Positions 16,930-26,131 of a DNA stretch of 64,000 nucleotides are shown here, one piece after another. A model generated the notes under the pieces. That model saw only the letters and a program-made list of their open reading frames with translations. It was not told the DNA's origin and searched no databases. Location of the stretch: contig CAWIVH010000020.1 of NCBI GenBank assembly GCA_963839475.1, forward strand, positions 591,421 through 655,420, written 5' to 3'. Position 1 is the stretch's first letter; each line of letters starts with the position of its first letter. The translations under genes were made by a program, and so were the position numbers. This stretch comes from CAWIVH01 sp963839475 (lineage in GTDB: Bacteria > Acidobacteriota > UBA6911).

Positions 16930-18126
16930 TCACGCTTGCGGCTTCAAGAAAAGACCGGCACTGATTTTGGCAGCTTCCGATCCGGCGACCGGATGAAGGT
17001 AGTTCCGCTTGGTCTGGTCCCTTTCCAGCACGACGGACTGATCCGTGACCTTCGTTCCGACCATTTCTAGGAACGACGAATCGATATCCTGGTATTCGAG
17101 CCTGGCTCCTGTGCCGGAGCCGGTGAGCCTCCGGTTGTTAGCGAAAAAACTGTCGACGACTTTATAGCGTATACGCTCCTGCTGCTTTGCCTGTGGAGGA
17201 GCAGCCTGCCTGTCACCGCGGCCGCCGGCGTCCGCCAGGGCCGAACCCCCGCCTTGATAGGTCCAGACATAATTGCCGTTGATGACGACGTTGTTGCTAT
17301 AGTTGAAGTCGTCCTTGATACCAGCCGTCCAGACCCCGCTCCCGTAAACCCCGTCGCAAATGCAGTTCCTCATCGCGTGGCCGCCGCTGCCGCCAGTCCA
17401 GTAGACAACGGAGATCTTCATTCCACGAAAGATGCAGTGATGCACGTTTACCCCATTCCCGTTTGCGATGATTGACACGTGGTTGGGGTTGGTCACCTCA
17501 TCGCCTGCAAACAGGCACTGTGCGATTTCAAGATCCTCCAGATCCCTGCGAAGTCGGCCAATTCCGTAAAGGCGTCGGATGAGCCCCGGCTTTGGGGTTT
17601 CAACCACCGGCAAGCCAAGGATCTTCAAACCCTGAACCGTAACGTGGCTGGTTTCGATCATCATGCCGTCCGCCGCTCCGCCCAGAGGATCAGGCCGTCC
17701 GTTCCACGTCGGCGGAATGGACATGGTGTGGATGAGCGTAGGCATGGAGCCCGTATTCCATTCGGGGTCATCTGGAAGCACTGCGGCGCGGATGGTCAAT
17801 CTCTCTGTCTTGGAGAATGATCTGCGCTCAGGCTTGAGCAGCGTTGTTTCACCCACGGCATAGATTCCTTCAGAGAGGACGATTGTCATGGCCCCAGCGC
17901 CGTCGCTCCGGTTCACGCGCCGCGCAGCTTCTGCCAGGCTTCGGAGAGGACCGTCCTTGGCTCCAGAATTCGCATCTGCCCCCGTGGCCGGATTCAGATA
18001 AATGGCATTTCCTTCGGCCGCCGTGGTCCTTGTGCCTGTCTCCTGCGCATGGAGCTGTCCCGGCCGGAACAGGGAAGCTGCCGCCGCTGCATTCAAAGCG
18101 GCCTTAATTGCTTGTCGTCTATTCAT
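16930..18126 (-). CDS. Exported right-handed beta-helix protein (pectate-lyase-like fold)
   Basis: The product has 398 residues. NRRQAIKAALNAAAAASL at residues 2-19 looks like a Tat signal (twin arginine, then hydrophobic and alanine-rich), ending near LHAQ. The mature part begins AIYLNPATGADANSGAKDGP, followed by LRSLAEAARRVN. This is the standard opening of secreted parallel beta-helix proteins (DUF1565-like). The later MIETSHVTVQGLKILG, NCICDGVYGSGVW and NNVVINGNYVW are coil repeats. It probably binds or cleaves a polysaccharide outside the cytoplasm; no catalytic residues could be assigned. AAAGGG lies about 10 nt before the ATG. Confidence 0.85.
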   Translation of the reverse strand: MNRRQAIKAALNAAAAASLFRPGQLHAQETGTRTTAAEGNAIYLNPATGADANSGAKDGPLRSLAEAARRVNRSDGAGAMTIVLSEGIYAVGETTLLKPERRSFSKTERLTIRAAVLPDDPEWNTGSMPTLIHTMSIPPTWNGRPDPLGGAADGMMIETSHVTVQGLKILGLPVVETPKPGLIRRLYGIGRLRRDLEDLEIAQCLFAGDEVTNPNHVSIIANGNGVNVHHCIFRGMKISVVYWTGGSGGHAMRNCICDGVYGSGVWTAGIKDDFNYSNNVVINGNYVWTYQGGGSALADAGGRGDRQAAPPQAKQQERIRYKVVDSFFANNRRLTGSGTGARLEYQDIDSSFLEMVGTKVTDQSVVLERDQTKRNYLHPVAGSEAAKISAGLFLKPQA

Positions 18127-18246
18127 GATCTGATCCCTTTCAATTCAACCTGACACTCTCTTTTGACGATTGGCGATATTGCGGTGTGAACGAAATTTGC
18201 ACGTCGATGGCAAAATTTTCGAAGTAGACGGCAAGAATCTTGAAGT

Positions 18247-19068
18247 TCAGGAGCGTGAATTGAGGTCTCGCGGAGTATCAATCGACTCAATCAGGCGACG
18301 TGCGAAGTCGACCGAAGAAGCTCGTGGCTGTGTTGAACGATGGACTTCGAGTGCCCATCTTGCTTTATCTACCTGCCTGATGATCGCACGCGTCTGCTGA
18401 AATGATGAGGCCGTTACGGCAAAATCACAGGAATCAAGCCGAACTTTGCCGAATCGTAACGCCGCCGGCAGCTGCCGATTGCATGAACATGCGGCCGTAT
18501 CCGACACTAGACCACAATAGCATCGGGTAAAGGTTAGGATTGCTGTGCGTGCATGCTGGAGGCGTTTGCGGAATAGGTCGGGAGAAATATCCAAAGCTTC
18601 GGCGGCCTCCGGTCCCGGCAGGTCCAAAACTTCCCCGAGTATGTAGGCTAGCCGGTGCGGCCGATCAAGGCACTGAAGCATGCCAAAAGTGCATCCGATC
18701 TTGACCTCTTCAATTAGGAGCGAGCGCTCTGCTTCCTCGGGTGCCTCCATACTCACACCGTCAGCCAGATCTTCCGCGAACTGCTCAAAGCTCAGGTGCA
18801 TGCGTTCCACGGGACTCTTTTTTACATCCAAGATGTAATTGACGCCGACACGGAATGCCCAAGTTTTGAGCTTACTGCGGAAGTTGAACTGAGAAAGGCG
18901 AGTCACTATTCGGACCAGGATTTCCTGAGTCGCATCCTCCGCGTCTTCCCGATTGCTCAGCATGCGCAGGGCCATACCATAAACGTCGCCTTGAAGCGCT
19001 CTGACTAGGTCCTCAAGAGCAGCACGATCCCCATCGATTGCCAGCCGCGCAACGTCTTCAAGCGCCAT
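18247..19068 (-). CDS. ECF-type RNA polymerase sigma factor with cysteine-containing C-terminal extension
   Basis: Start ATG 19068 gives MALEDVARLAIDGDRAALED, the usual beginning of the family; an upstream frame to 19194 adds 42 residues of unlikely sequence. Region 2: LRMLSNREDAEDATQEILV, then TWAFRVGVNYILD. Region 4: LGEVLDLPGPEAAEALDISP, then LFRKRLQHART. The product is about 273 residues, longer than a minimal ECF. The C-terminal extension carries a cluster of cysteines (CYCG...CSC) near residues 175-190 that could bind metal or sense redox state (inference). No anti-sigma gene adjoins; the neighbour is a beta-helix protein gene 120 bp downstream on the same strand. Confidence 0.88.
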   Translation of the reverse strand: MALEDVARLAIDGDRAALEDLVRALQGDVYGMALRMLSNREDAEDATQEILVRIVTRLSQFNFRSKLKTWAFRVGVNYILDVKKSPVERMHLSFEQFAEDLADGVSMEAPEEAERSLLIEEVKIGCTFGMLQCLDRPHRLAYILGEVLDLPGPEAAEALDISPDLFRKRLQHARTAILTFTRCYCGLVSDTAACSCNRQLPAALRFGKVRLDSCDFAVTASSFQQTRAIIRQVDKARWALEVHRSTQPRASSVDFARRLIESIDTPRDLNSRS

Positions 19069-19167
19069 TTCCTTCGACTTAGTCCCTCTCTGAGATGCTT
19101 TTCGGGTGCAGTATATCGTGACAAAGCCAGCGAAATGCAGGAAATAGAAGTGATGTTGGCCAAAAAC

Positions 19168-19466
19168 GGGCTTTCTGGAAGCGATCCATATCAAGGTGAT
19201 TTACGAGCACTTGTCGGCCGGAAGATTTGGAAATTATCAATGCACTGCATCAGACGGCGGGATCGCTTTTTCTTCCTCCTCTTCGCGCAGCACATTCTCG
19301 GGATCAACGATAACGAATCTTTCGCTCCCGGCCAGTTGCACCCTGATCCTGATGCGGTGCCGGCAGACCCGAGTGATCACGCCGGGGATCTTCTGCACCC
19401 GCCACCCGCTCAGGATCGAGCGGCTCGGGGATCGGAGCCAGATTACACGATCGCCGGGTTTCACGA
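19168..19466. repeat. Duplicated ~300-bp unit, copy 1 (small basic protein gene plus conserved tail)
   Basis: It is about 85% identical by eye to 27801-28094. Similarity covers the core of the small protein and also about 70 bp past the stop codon, beginning GGGCTTTCTGGAAG. Conservation beyond the reading frame shows a recent DNA duplication rather than protein conservation alone. Confidence 0.75.
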
Positions 19467-19515
19467 TTGGCATTCCGGATGGCAGTCGGTAATCGCCTTG
19501 GCTTGCTACCGCCAC
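19237..19515 (-). CDS. Small basic protein, SH3/KOW-like (copy 1)
   Basis: The core VKPGDRVIWLRSP is followed by GWRVQKIPGVITRVCRHRI and VIVDPENVL, with an acidic tail (REEEEEK). The GDRV.W opening and short beta-rich pattern suggest an SH3- or KOW-like barrel binding nucleic acid or protein (inference). The start is uncertain: GTG 19515 has AGGAGGA next to it, ATG 19475 has none, and GTG 19466 matches the paralogue's start. The paralogue at 27870 lies in an operon with DnaB and has a good ribosome binding site. This copy lost that context and may be a relic. Confidence 0.5.
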   Translation of the reverse strand: MAVASQGDYRLPSGMPIVKPGDRVIWLRSPSRSILSGWRVQKIPGVITRVCRHRIRIRVQLAGSERFVIVDPENVLREEEEEKAIPPSDAVH

Positions 19516-19744
19516 TCCTCCTGCATGTGGCTAGGTGATCCATGTTGGCTCTGACCTCCTCCTCCCTTAGCTCATTGGCAATTTCTTGGAGCTCAAGGGG
19601 TATCGGGGACCTCTGCGTCAGGCGGACACTAGCGAGTTTGGGCTAATTGATTCGATGACAACATCGCAAGAGCATGGGCTCAATTGCTTTGCAGTACGCT
19701 GTCCGGGCAGAGCTTCTTGGAAGAAGGATCATGGCCAACCGACT

Positions 19745-22696
19745 TCATTTGGCGGGGCAGAGGCGCTTGAGTTCCTCGAACCAGTTCTGCACGAGGATCA
19801 ATTCTGTGACAGGCGTTGGTTTCCTTTGTCCGTCCTTGACCATAAGAAATCGCTGCCCGTCAAGGGACAAGTCATAGCCGCGTATGGGGGACGCATCGGA
19901 TCCGAATCCGGTTTTTTCAAAAAGCAGGCGAGGCTTGCTGGTTGTGAAAGCGCCGTCTGTGTAAACATCCACAACCCACACTTGGTTTGGCCACAGGTAG
20001 AAAAGCTGTTTACCATTTCTTGCCCACAACGGTTGGCGTCCCCCTTCGCTCGACACCTGATATTTCATATTTGAGCCGGGAAAGGGCCGCACGTAGATCT
20101 CGTCGCGCTTCGATTCATCGGATGAGTAAGCTATCCAGCGGCCGTCAGGGGAGAATTCCGGATATCTCTCGGAGAATTGTGAATTCACGAATGGCGTTAC
20201 ACGCCCTGTGTGGACATCCAGCAGGGCAATATCAAAACCGGTATCCGGGCGGGAGTCCACAAATGCGATCGTTTTCCCATCCGAAGACCAGGATCCGGCG
20301 TTCTGACTGTATTTGCTTGTTGTAAGGCGCTCCATCGGTGAACTTCCATCGTAGGGTTGGCAAAACAAGTTTGCCACCAGCGATTTGTGCCATGCAAAAC
20401 CAAGCCGTTTGCTGTCAGGGGACCAGAACGGATAGGAGGCCTTTCCCTCACCGGTCAACTGACTGTTCGTTCCTCTACTCAAGTCGTACACCCAGACCGG
20501 GAAATCTCGTGAGGTAGTTGTGTAGGCAATTCTTTTGCCGTCAGGAGAAAGACGCGGAGCATGAAAAGGGAATTGCAAGTCCGTGACCAGTTGCTCTGTC
20601 CCCCGCTGATCCACCCATACAAGCGAGTTCTTTCGCTCTGGAAGGAGGCCGCCTGCTGCATATATAAGCGATCCTGTGTCAGAGATGCTGAACTGCCCAG
20701 CGCAAGTATGGGTGGGGTCATAATTGGAGAAAAGCTGCATGACGTTTTCCACGAGAGGGGAGGGTTGGCCAACGACCTCCATGGTCGTGAGATCAAATCG
20801 CACGCCCATGAGGGTCCCCTGCCGCAGAAACACCAGGTGTCCTGTTGGAACGTACCGGGCATCTGCCGCGTCCTGTAGCAGCACACGCAACTCTCGCGTA
20901 TCCAATCGCACCAGGGCCGTCCATGGTTGTGAATCCCAACGGTGTCTCATTACGGTAAAAAGCACAGCTTTCCCATTGGGAAGCCACGATGGCAGACGAT
21001 GGTTATTTTCCTCACGCTTCGGGTCAGGCTTGGTCAAGATCTCAGGCTTACCTCCGTCAGCCGATATCCTTAAAATGCCGGTGTCTCCCCGTTCGGCAAA
21101 TACAATGCTGTTATCACCACCCCAATTCGCCCCGAAAATAAATCTGGTGTCGCACAGTGCAGTGGCCACGCCACCCTCGATCGGTATCTTCTTCAGCTTT
21201 CCATCGGCCCGGAAACCAACCCACCGATTGTCGGGCGACAGGAAGGGATTGACACCCCCTTCTGTTCCGGCGATAGGCTTAGCTTCCGATCGATCCATTC
21301 TTCGCAAGAACAACCGGGGCTTTGCCAATGAACCGGGACCCTCCTCACTTGCGCTGTAAACGACGAATCTGCCGTCACTGGAAAGGGCCATAGCAGTTCG
21401 GCTCGGGCGCTCCATTTCCTGGGCCCTGCGATAACTGTCCAGCCAAAACCCCGGTTCGATCTTGATTATGGACGTGACCATTGATGCTGGAAGAGGGGGC
21501 TGAAAATATCGAGTCAGCACTTTCTCGATCAGGATCCCGGCAAAAATCCCCACAGCCGTACACAAGGCCATCCACAGGAAAGAGAATCGCCGGGGAACAG
21601 GCACGATCCCCGCGGCCACGGCATCCCCGGCATCAGACTCTCCGATTTCGATGCGGGCGTCGGCAATGTCGTGCAGTCGTTCCCTGAGATCCTTCTGAAG
21701 GCACCGACGCAGCAGATCCTTGACCTTTAAAGGCGTAGGGGCTGGAAGCGCCTGCCAGTCCGGCTTCCCGTTGAGGATCGCCGCCATGGTCTCGGCGATG
21801 GTCTCGCCCTCGAAAGCTCGCGTCCCGGTAAGGCATTCATAGAGGATGCAGCCAAAAGCCCAGATGTCGGACTTCTTGTCGACAGTTTTTCCCTTTGCCT
21901 GTTCCGGTGATAGATAAGCCGCTGTACCCAAAACGACACCCGGGCGGGTCGTCGCCGTTGTAATCGTCGGGGAGTGCGTTTGGTCAATCTCGGGTGGGTG
22001 GTCCTGGAAGGCCCGCGCAAGACCGAAATCGAGGATTTTGACTTTGCCATCCGGAGTAATTTGAATATTCGCCGGTTTCAGATCACGATGGATAATCCCT
22101 TTCTCGTGGGCGGCTTCGAGTCCATCGGCGATCTGCCGACAGATCTCGAGCGATTCATCGATCGGGATCCGGCCTTTATTCAACCGATCGGCGAGTGTCC
22201 CTCCCTCGACCAACTCCAAAATCAGGAAGCGCCTGCCGTCGCACTCCTCCAAGCCGTAAACCGAGGCGATGTTGGTGTGATTGAGCGATGCCAGGACCTT
22301 CGCCTCGCGTTCGAATCGAGCCAACCGCTCCGGATCTGCGGCGAAAATATCCGGCAGCGCCTTGATAGCTACATGGCGGTTGAGACGCATGTCCTGCGCC
22401 CGGTATACAACTCCCATTCCACCTTCCCCGATCTTTTTCACAATGCGGTAATGGGCCACGCTTTGAATCTCTGCTTCTCCCCCATCCTTAGCCAGGACCT
22501 GTGCGGCCACCTGCATGGCGGGAGCCTTCATGAAACCATCGGCTTTCGCCTGATGCGCCAGCAGAGCCTCAACCTCCTGGCGCAGCGAGTCGTCTCCGGC
22601 GCAGGCTTCTATCAGAAAGGCTTTCCGCCCGTCCGGTTTGCACTCGAGAGCCGAGCTGTAGATTCGCTTGATCTCATCCCATCGTCCTGGATCCAT
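19745..22696 (-). CDS. Membrane serine/threonine kinase with TolB/WD40-like propeller
   Basis: The product has 983 residues. The head, about 1-75, is nearly the same as in the kinase at 4504 (MDP.RW.EIKRIYSSALEC). Kinase domain about 81-340: GEGGMG 90-95, Lys112 (VAIKALPD), HRDLKPAN from 203, DFG 223-225, LSPEQAKGK. A membrane segment lies near 375-395 (MALCTAVGIFAGILIEKVL). The propeller carries blades such as LSSDGRFVVYSA, LSPDNRWVGFRA, LSPDGKRIAYTT and FSPDGRWIAYSS. It ends ILVQNWFEELKRLCPAK, like the kinase at 23189. It is transcribed from a promoter about 275 nt upstream and has no sigma factor partner. Confidence 0.94.
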   Translation of the reverse strand: MDPGRWDEIKRIYSSALECKPDGRKAFLIEACAGDDSLRQEVEALLAHQAKADGFMKAPAMQVAAQVLAKDGGEAEIQSVAHYRIVKKIGEGGMGVVYRAQDMRLNRHVAIKALPDIFAADPERLARFEREAKVLASLNHTNIASVYGLEECDGRRFLILELVEGGTLADRLNKGRIPIDESLEICRQIADGLEAAHEKGIIHRDLKPANIQITPDGKVKILDFGLARAFQDHPPEIDQTHSPTITTATTRPGVVLGTAAYLSPEQAKGKTVDKKSDIWAFGCILYECLTGTRAFEGETIAETMAAILNGKPDWQALPAPTPLKVKDLLRRCLQKDLRERLHDIADARIEIGESDAGDAVAAGIVPVPRRFSFLWMALCTAVGIFAGILIEKVLTRYFQPPLPASMVTSIIKIEPGFWLDSYRRAQEMERPSRTAMALSSDGRFVVYSASEEGPGSLAKPRLFLRRMDRSEAKPIAGTEGGVNPFLSPDNRWVGFRADGKLKKIPIEGGVATALCDTRFIFGANWGGDNSIVFAERGDTGILRISADGGKPEILTKPDPKREENNHRLPSWLPNGKAVLFTVMRHRWDSQPWTALVRLDTRELRVLLQDAADARYVPTGHLVFLRQGTLMGVRFDLTTMEVVGQPSPLVENVMQLFSNYDPTHTCAGQFSISDTGSLIYAAGGLLPERKNSLVWVDQRGTEQLVTDLQFPFHAPRLSPDGKRIAYTTTSRDFPVWVYDLSRGTNSQLTGEGKASYPFWSPDSKRLGFAWHKSLVANLFCQPYDGSSPMERLTTSKYSQNAGSWSSDGKTIAFVDSRPDTGFDIALLDVHTGRVTPFVNSQFSERYPEFSPDGRWIAYSSDESKRDEIYVRPFPGSNMKYQVSSEGGRQPLWARNGKQLFYLWPNQVWVVDVYTDGAFTTSKPRLLFEKTGFGSDASPIRGYDLSLDGQRFLMVKDGQRKPTPVTELILVQNWFEELKRLCPAK

Positions 22697-22744
22697 CGCT
22701 CTCAGCCCCTCTGCTGTTCCTGGAGCAGCCAGAAACCCTTCAGA

Positions 22745-22890
22745 TATCTGTTTTGGGAAGGCCGTTCAACACTTTGGTCGAATACATCAAGTCGGGCCTC
22801 AGTCGAGGCCTGTCGATGTAATCCGCAGCCTGGGGACGATCCATAGTGCCGCCTCCCGCCTTCACCGAATCTGTCTGAGCTAAGATTGTT
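22745..22890 (-). pseudogene. Decayed kinase N-lobe fragment in the leader of the second kinase
   Basis: On the minus strand AGATTCGGTGAAGGCGGGAG and the following 90 nt parallel the intact coding sequence AAGATCGGGGAAGGTGGAAT through the IKALPD and DPERL region, with small indels that break the frame. The position, between the promoter and the intact start, is the same as for the fragment at 7205-7365. This suggests that promoter plus relic was duplicated together with the kinase gene. Confidence 0.55.
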
Positions 22891-22971
22891 CAAGCTGGTA
22901 CTGCCAATCATGCAGAAAGCTCCCACCAGCAATGTGTCTTCTGATAATTGAAGCAGGCCGAAGTTGCGGCC

Positions 22972-23010
22972 ATTATAATCGGCTGATTTGGCATTGGACA
23001 GCTGAATCCG
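22972..23010 (-). promoter_or_regulatory. Probable promoter of kinase gene 19745-22696
   Basis: TATAAT (22972-22977) and TGTCCA (22995-23000) are spaced by 17 bp on the minus strand, preceded by CGGATTCAGC. The layout is identical to 7448-7486. Confidence 0.6.
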
Positions 23011-23188
23011 CAATGCTTGTGGGGAATTCGGGGCTCACCAATCAGTCAGTTGGCATGATACGGCGATGTGGAAGGTTTTCCGAGATGGCAGGTTTCCGAA
23101 AGCGCGACTTCGAGGGATAAATCCTCGGATTCGGCTACCTGGTGGAATGCACGGCGATTGATCGGCTGCGAAATGTGGTGGGTCGCGT

Positions 23189-26101
23189 CTACTTCTTCCC
23201 GGTGGGGCAGAGGCGCTTGAGTTCCTCGAACCAGTTGAGGACAACATTGATCTGCTTGAACTCGGGCATCACCCGCTTCAGCATCAGAAACCGCCGGCCG
23301 TCGGGTGAGATGTCATAGTTTTGGCTCCACACATAGTCATCCATCATTCCGGATTTCTCGAACAATACCGACGGTTGCTGAAGCCGGTAAGGGGATTGAC
23401 TCGTGAACGGCACCGTCATGAGATTCGCCCCCCTTCGATAGAAGAGTTCCCGGCCGTCAGGCGACCATCGGGGTCCTATGCCTCCTGTGGTTGAAACCCG
23501 GTAACTGGCACCCGCCCCCGGATAGGCAACCACGTAGACCTCCATTCGCCCACTCTCGGTCGAACAATAGGCGATCCATCGACCGTCGGGCGAAAACGCG
23601 GGATGGATCCCGCCGGACTTTGTCGCTGCGCCGAAGAGGGGCTTGGGCGTGCGGTCGCGACCCAGCGACAGCAGATAGATGTCAAATCGCAGGCTGGTTG
23701 CGGTGTCGCCCGAACGTTCTTCAACGAAGGCAAGCACACTACCGTCCGGTGAGAAGGACTGGGGATAGTGGTGGTATTCGCTTACCGTGAGCCGTTCCTC
23801 CCGCTCGCTACCGTCCAGGTACTTCTTGAAGATGTTCAGCGCCGAACCGTTCTGGCTGGCGGCAAATGCCACGTATTTGCCGGTCGGATCGCTGACGGCC
23901 CACCCATCCTCGCCCCCCAGTTTTCTCAATGGCTGGTCGGTGCCGCGCGCCAGGTCGCGGACCCAGGTCCTTTCCGCTTCATCTCCCCTACGGATGAACA
24001 TCTTGCCGTCCCGTGAGAGATGCGGGGTTTGGTAATGGCGAATGTCGAATGACAGCGGATCCTCCTCCCCCTTGCGATTTACCCAGACCGGCAAGATCTT
24101 ACCGGACAATCCACCGGGAGCGTAGGCCAGCGTGCCGTTTTCGGAGACGGAGAAACTCGCCCAGCCCCTGGTATCGCCGATGACTCCCTGGAGAATCGGA
24201 ACTGGGCTGCCGGTCAGCCGCAAAGCCTCAATGTCGAAGGGCACGGCCAGCATGTCTCCCTGCCACCCATAGACCAGGTGGCCCGTTGCCGTGTAATGTG
24301 CATTGCAGCCTCGCTCTATCAGTATTCTTGCCTCCCCCGTCTCGAGAGAAAGAACGCCGACGTGCATCTTGCTGGCGCCGCGCTTTACGGTGAACAGGAT
24401 GCTCTTTCCGCCGGGGAGGAACTGCGGGTACCGATACCAGTGGCTTCCCCCTTCCTTGAAATCGAGCTTTGCCTGAACGGGTTCGGCACTGCCGCCGGCT
24501 GCCGGAACTCGCCAAAGGCCACGGCTGGCCCCGAAAACGATGATACCGTTTGTCCCCCAGCTCCCGCCGTCTCCGCCAGGGAAAGGGCAGACAGGTTGAG
24601 GATTCCCTCCGGCCAGCAGAATCTTCCAGAGTGTACCGCCTGCGAAGTAACCGACCCACGTGCCATCGGGCGAGAAAAAGGGATATCCGGCTCCTTCAGT
24701 TCCAGGAATCGGATGAGCTTCGTACTCGTCGATCCTTCGCAGGTAAAGGCAGCGCCGGCTTCCTGCCATAGCTCCATAGACCAGCTTGGAACCGTCGTGC
24801 GACAACGCGACCTGGGGCGCCGTCAACCCGACCGACCAGCGCTGATCCGGGGGAAGCGAGACGACGAACCGGCTGCTGGGCTGCCTTGCGGGCGAAACTG
24901 CTCGCTGTTGCCAGAGGGCGGTCGCCGCGATTATCGCGATCGTGCCTGCGACAGCCCAGGGAATCAACCTCCGCCAGACGGGGCGCGGTCCCGATGATTC
25001 CCTTGAGGGAGCGTTCCCTTCGGTGGCGCCGCGCAAGGATTCCTCGAGTTCAATTCGTGCGTCGGCGATGTCGTGCAGGCGACTGTCACGGTTCTTGACG
25101 AGACATCGCTTCACGAGGTCGACAAGCCTCCACGGCAGACCGTGCGGGAGCGCCTTCCACTCCGGCTCGCCTTTCAGGATCGCCGCAAGCGTCTCCGTCA
25201 CGTTCTCACCTTCGAACGCTCTACTCCCCGCCAGGCTCTCGAAGAATATGCAGCCGAAAGCCCAGATGTCGGCGCGTTTGTCGACCGGCTTGCCGACGGC
25301 CTGCTCGGGACTCATGTACGCCGCCGTGCCCAGCACGACCCCCGGACGGGTCATGGTGCCGGTGATCGCCGGCGAGAGCGCTGGGTCAACGTCGGGCGGC
25401 TGATCGTTAGAGGTTCGCGCGAGGCCGAAGTCAAGGATCTTTACCTTGCCCTCGCGAGTGATCATTACGTTGCCGGGTTTCAGGTCGCGGTGTATGACTC
25501 CCTTCTCGTGCGCGGCCTCCAAGCCCTCGGCAATCTGCCGGCAGATGTCCAACGCTTCATCGACGGGAAGCCGTCCCTTCCGGAGCCGATGCGCAAGCGT
25601 CTGCCCCTCGACCAGCTCCATCACGATGAACCGCTTCCCATCCGACTCCTCCAGTCCGTGAAGGGTGGCGATGCTCGGATGATTCAGCGACGCAAGGATC
25701 TTCGCCTCGCGCTCGAAGCGCGCGAGCCGTGCGGCGTCCTGCGCGAATTCGTCGGGAAGAAGTTTCAGGGCGACGTGACGGTCCACCCGGGTGTCGCGGG
25801 CACGGTAGACGACGCCCATGCCCCCCTCGCCGAGCTTTGAGATGACCTTGTAGTGTGCGATGGACTTGCCCGAGAGGTCGCCGATCCCGGCATCCTCTAC
25901 GAGCGACGGCTGGTTCGCAGCCGCCGGCCTGTCGAGGAACTCAGCGTCCCTGCCCTCCCAGGCGAGGAGGGATTCGACTTCGCGGCGCAACTCCGGATCC
26001 CCGCCGCAGGCCTCGTCAAGGAAGAGGCCGCGTTCATCGGCCGGACGCGACAGTGCACCGCTGAGGAGCTGTTCGACTTTCTGCCAGCGGTCATTGTACA
26101 T
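23189..26101 (-). CDS. Membrane serine/threonine kinase with TolB/WD40-like propeller
   Basis: The product has 970 residues. Kinase domain about 82-345: GEGGMG 91-96, Lys113 (VALKLLPD), HRDLKPGN from 204, DFG 224-226, MSPEQAVGK. A hydrophobic stretch near 385-400 (IPWAVAGTIAIIAATALW) follows a proline-rich linker. The propeller has blades including LSHDGSKLVYGA, FSPDGTWVGYFA, LSRDGKMFIRRG, FSPDGSVLAFVE and FSPDGRWIAYCS. It ends VVLNWFEELKRLCPTGKK, like the kinase at 19745. The start ATG has GGAGG about 9 nt upstream. The ECF sigma factor gene ends 30 bp before it, so the two are probably one operon. Confidence 0.94.
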   Translation of the reverse strand: MYNDRWQKVEQLLSGALSRPADERGLFLDEACGGDPELRREVESLLAWEGRDAEFLDRPAAANQPSLVEDAGIGDLSGKSIAHYKVISKLGEGGMGVVYRARDTRVDRHVALKLLPDEFAQDAARLARFEREAKILASLNHPSIATLHGLEESDGKRFIVMELVEGQTLAHRLRKGRLPVDEALDICRQIAEGLEAAHEKGVIHRDLKPGNVMITREGKVKILDFGLARTSNDQPPDVDPALSPAITGTMTRPGVVLGTAAYMSPEQAVGKPVDKRADIWAFGCIFFESLAGSRAFEGENVTETLAAILKGEPEWKALPHGLPWRLVDLVKRCLVKNRDSRLHDIADARIELEESLRGATEGNAPSRESSGPRPVWRRLIPWAVAGTIAIIAATALWQQRAVSPARQPSSRFVVSLPPDQRWSVGLTAPQVALSHDGSKLVYGAMAGSRRCLYLRRIDEYEAHPIPGTEGAGYPFFSPDGTWVGYFAGGTLWKILLAGGNPQPVCPFPGGDGGSWGTNGIIVFGASRGLWRVPAAGGSAEPVQAKLDFKEGGSHWYRYPQFLPGGKSILFTVKRGASKMHVGVLSLETGEARILIERGCNAHYTATGHLVYGWQGDMLAVPFDIEALRLTGSPVPILQGVIGDTRGWASFSVSENGTLAYAPGGLSGKILPVWVNRKGEEDPLSFDIRHYQTPHLSRDGKMFIRRGDEAERTWVRDLARGTDQPLRKLGGEDGWAVSDPTGKYVAFAASQNGSALNIFKKYLDGSEREERLTVSEYHHYPQSFSPDGSVLAFVEERSGDTATSLRFDIYLLSLGRDRTPKPLFGAATKSGGIHPAFSPDGRWIAYCSTESGRMEVYVVAYPGAGASYRVSTTGGIGPRWSPDGRELFYRRGANLMTVPFTSQSPYRLQQPSVLFEKSGMMDDYVWSQNYDISPDGRRFLMLKRVMPEFKQINVVLNWFEELKRLCPTGKK

Positions 26102-26131
26102 GCCAACGGACCTCCGGGCTTCAGATTGGGC

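Noticed and set aside
19480..19660. Minus-strand helical frame with LELQEIANELREEEVRAN
   Set aside because: Open but without a start codon or match to a known family; possibly a relic upstream of the duplicated small gene.
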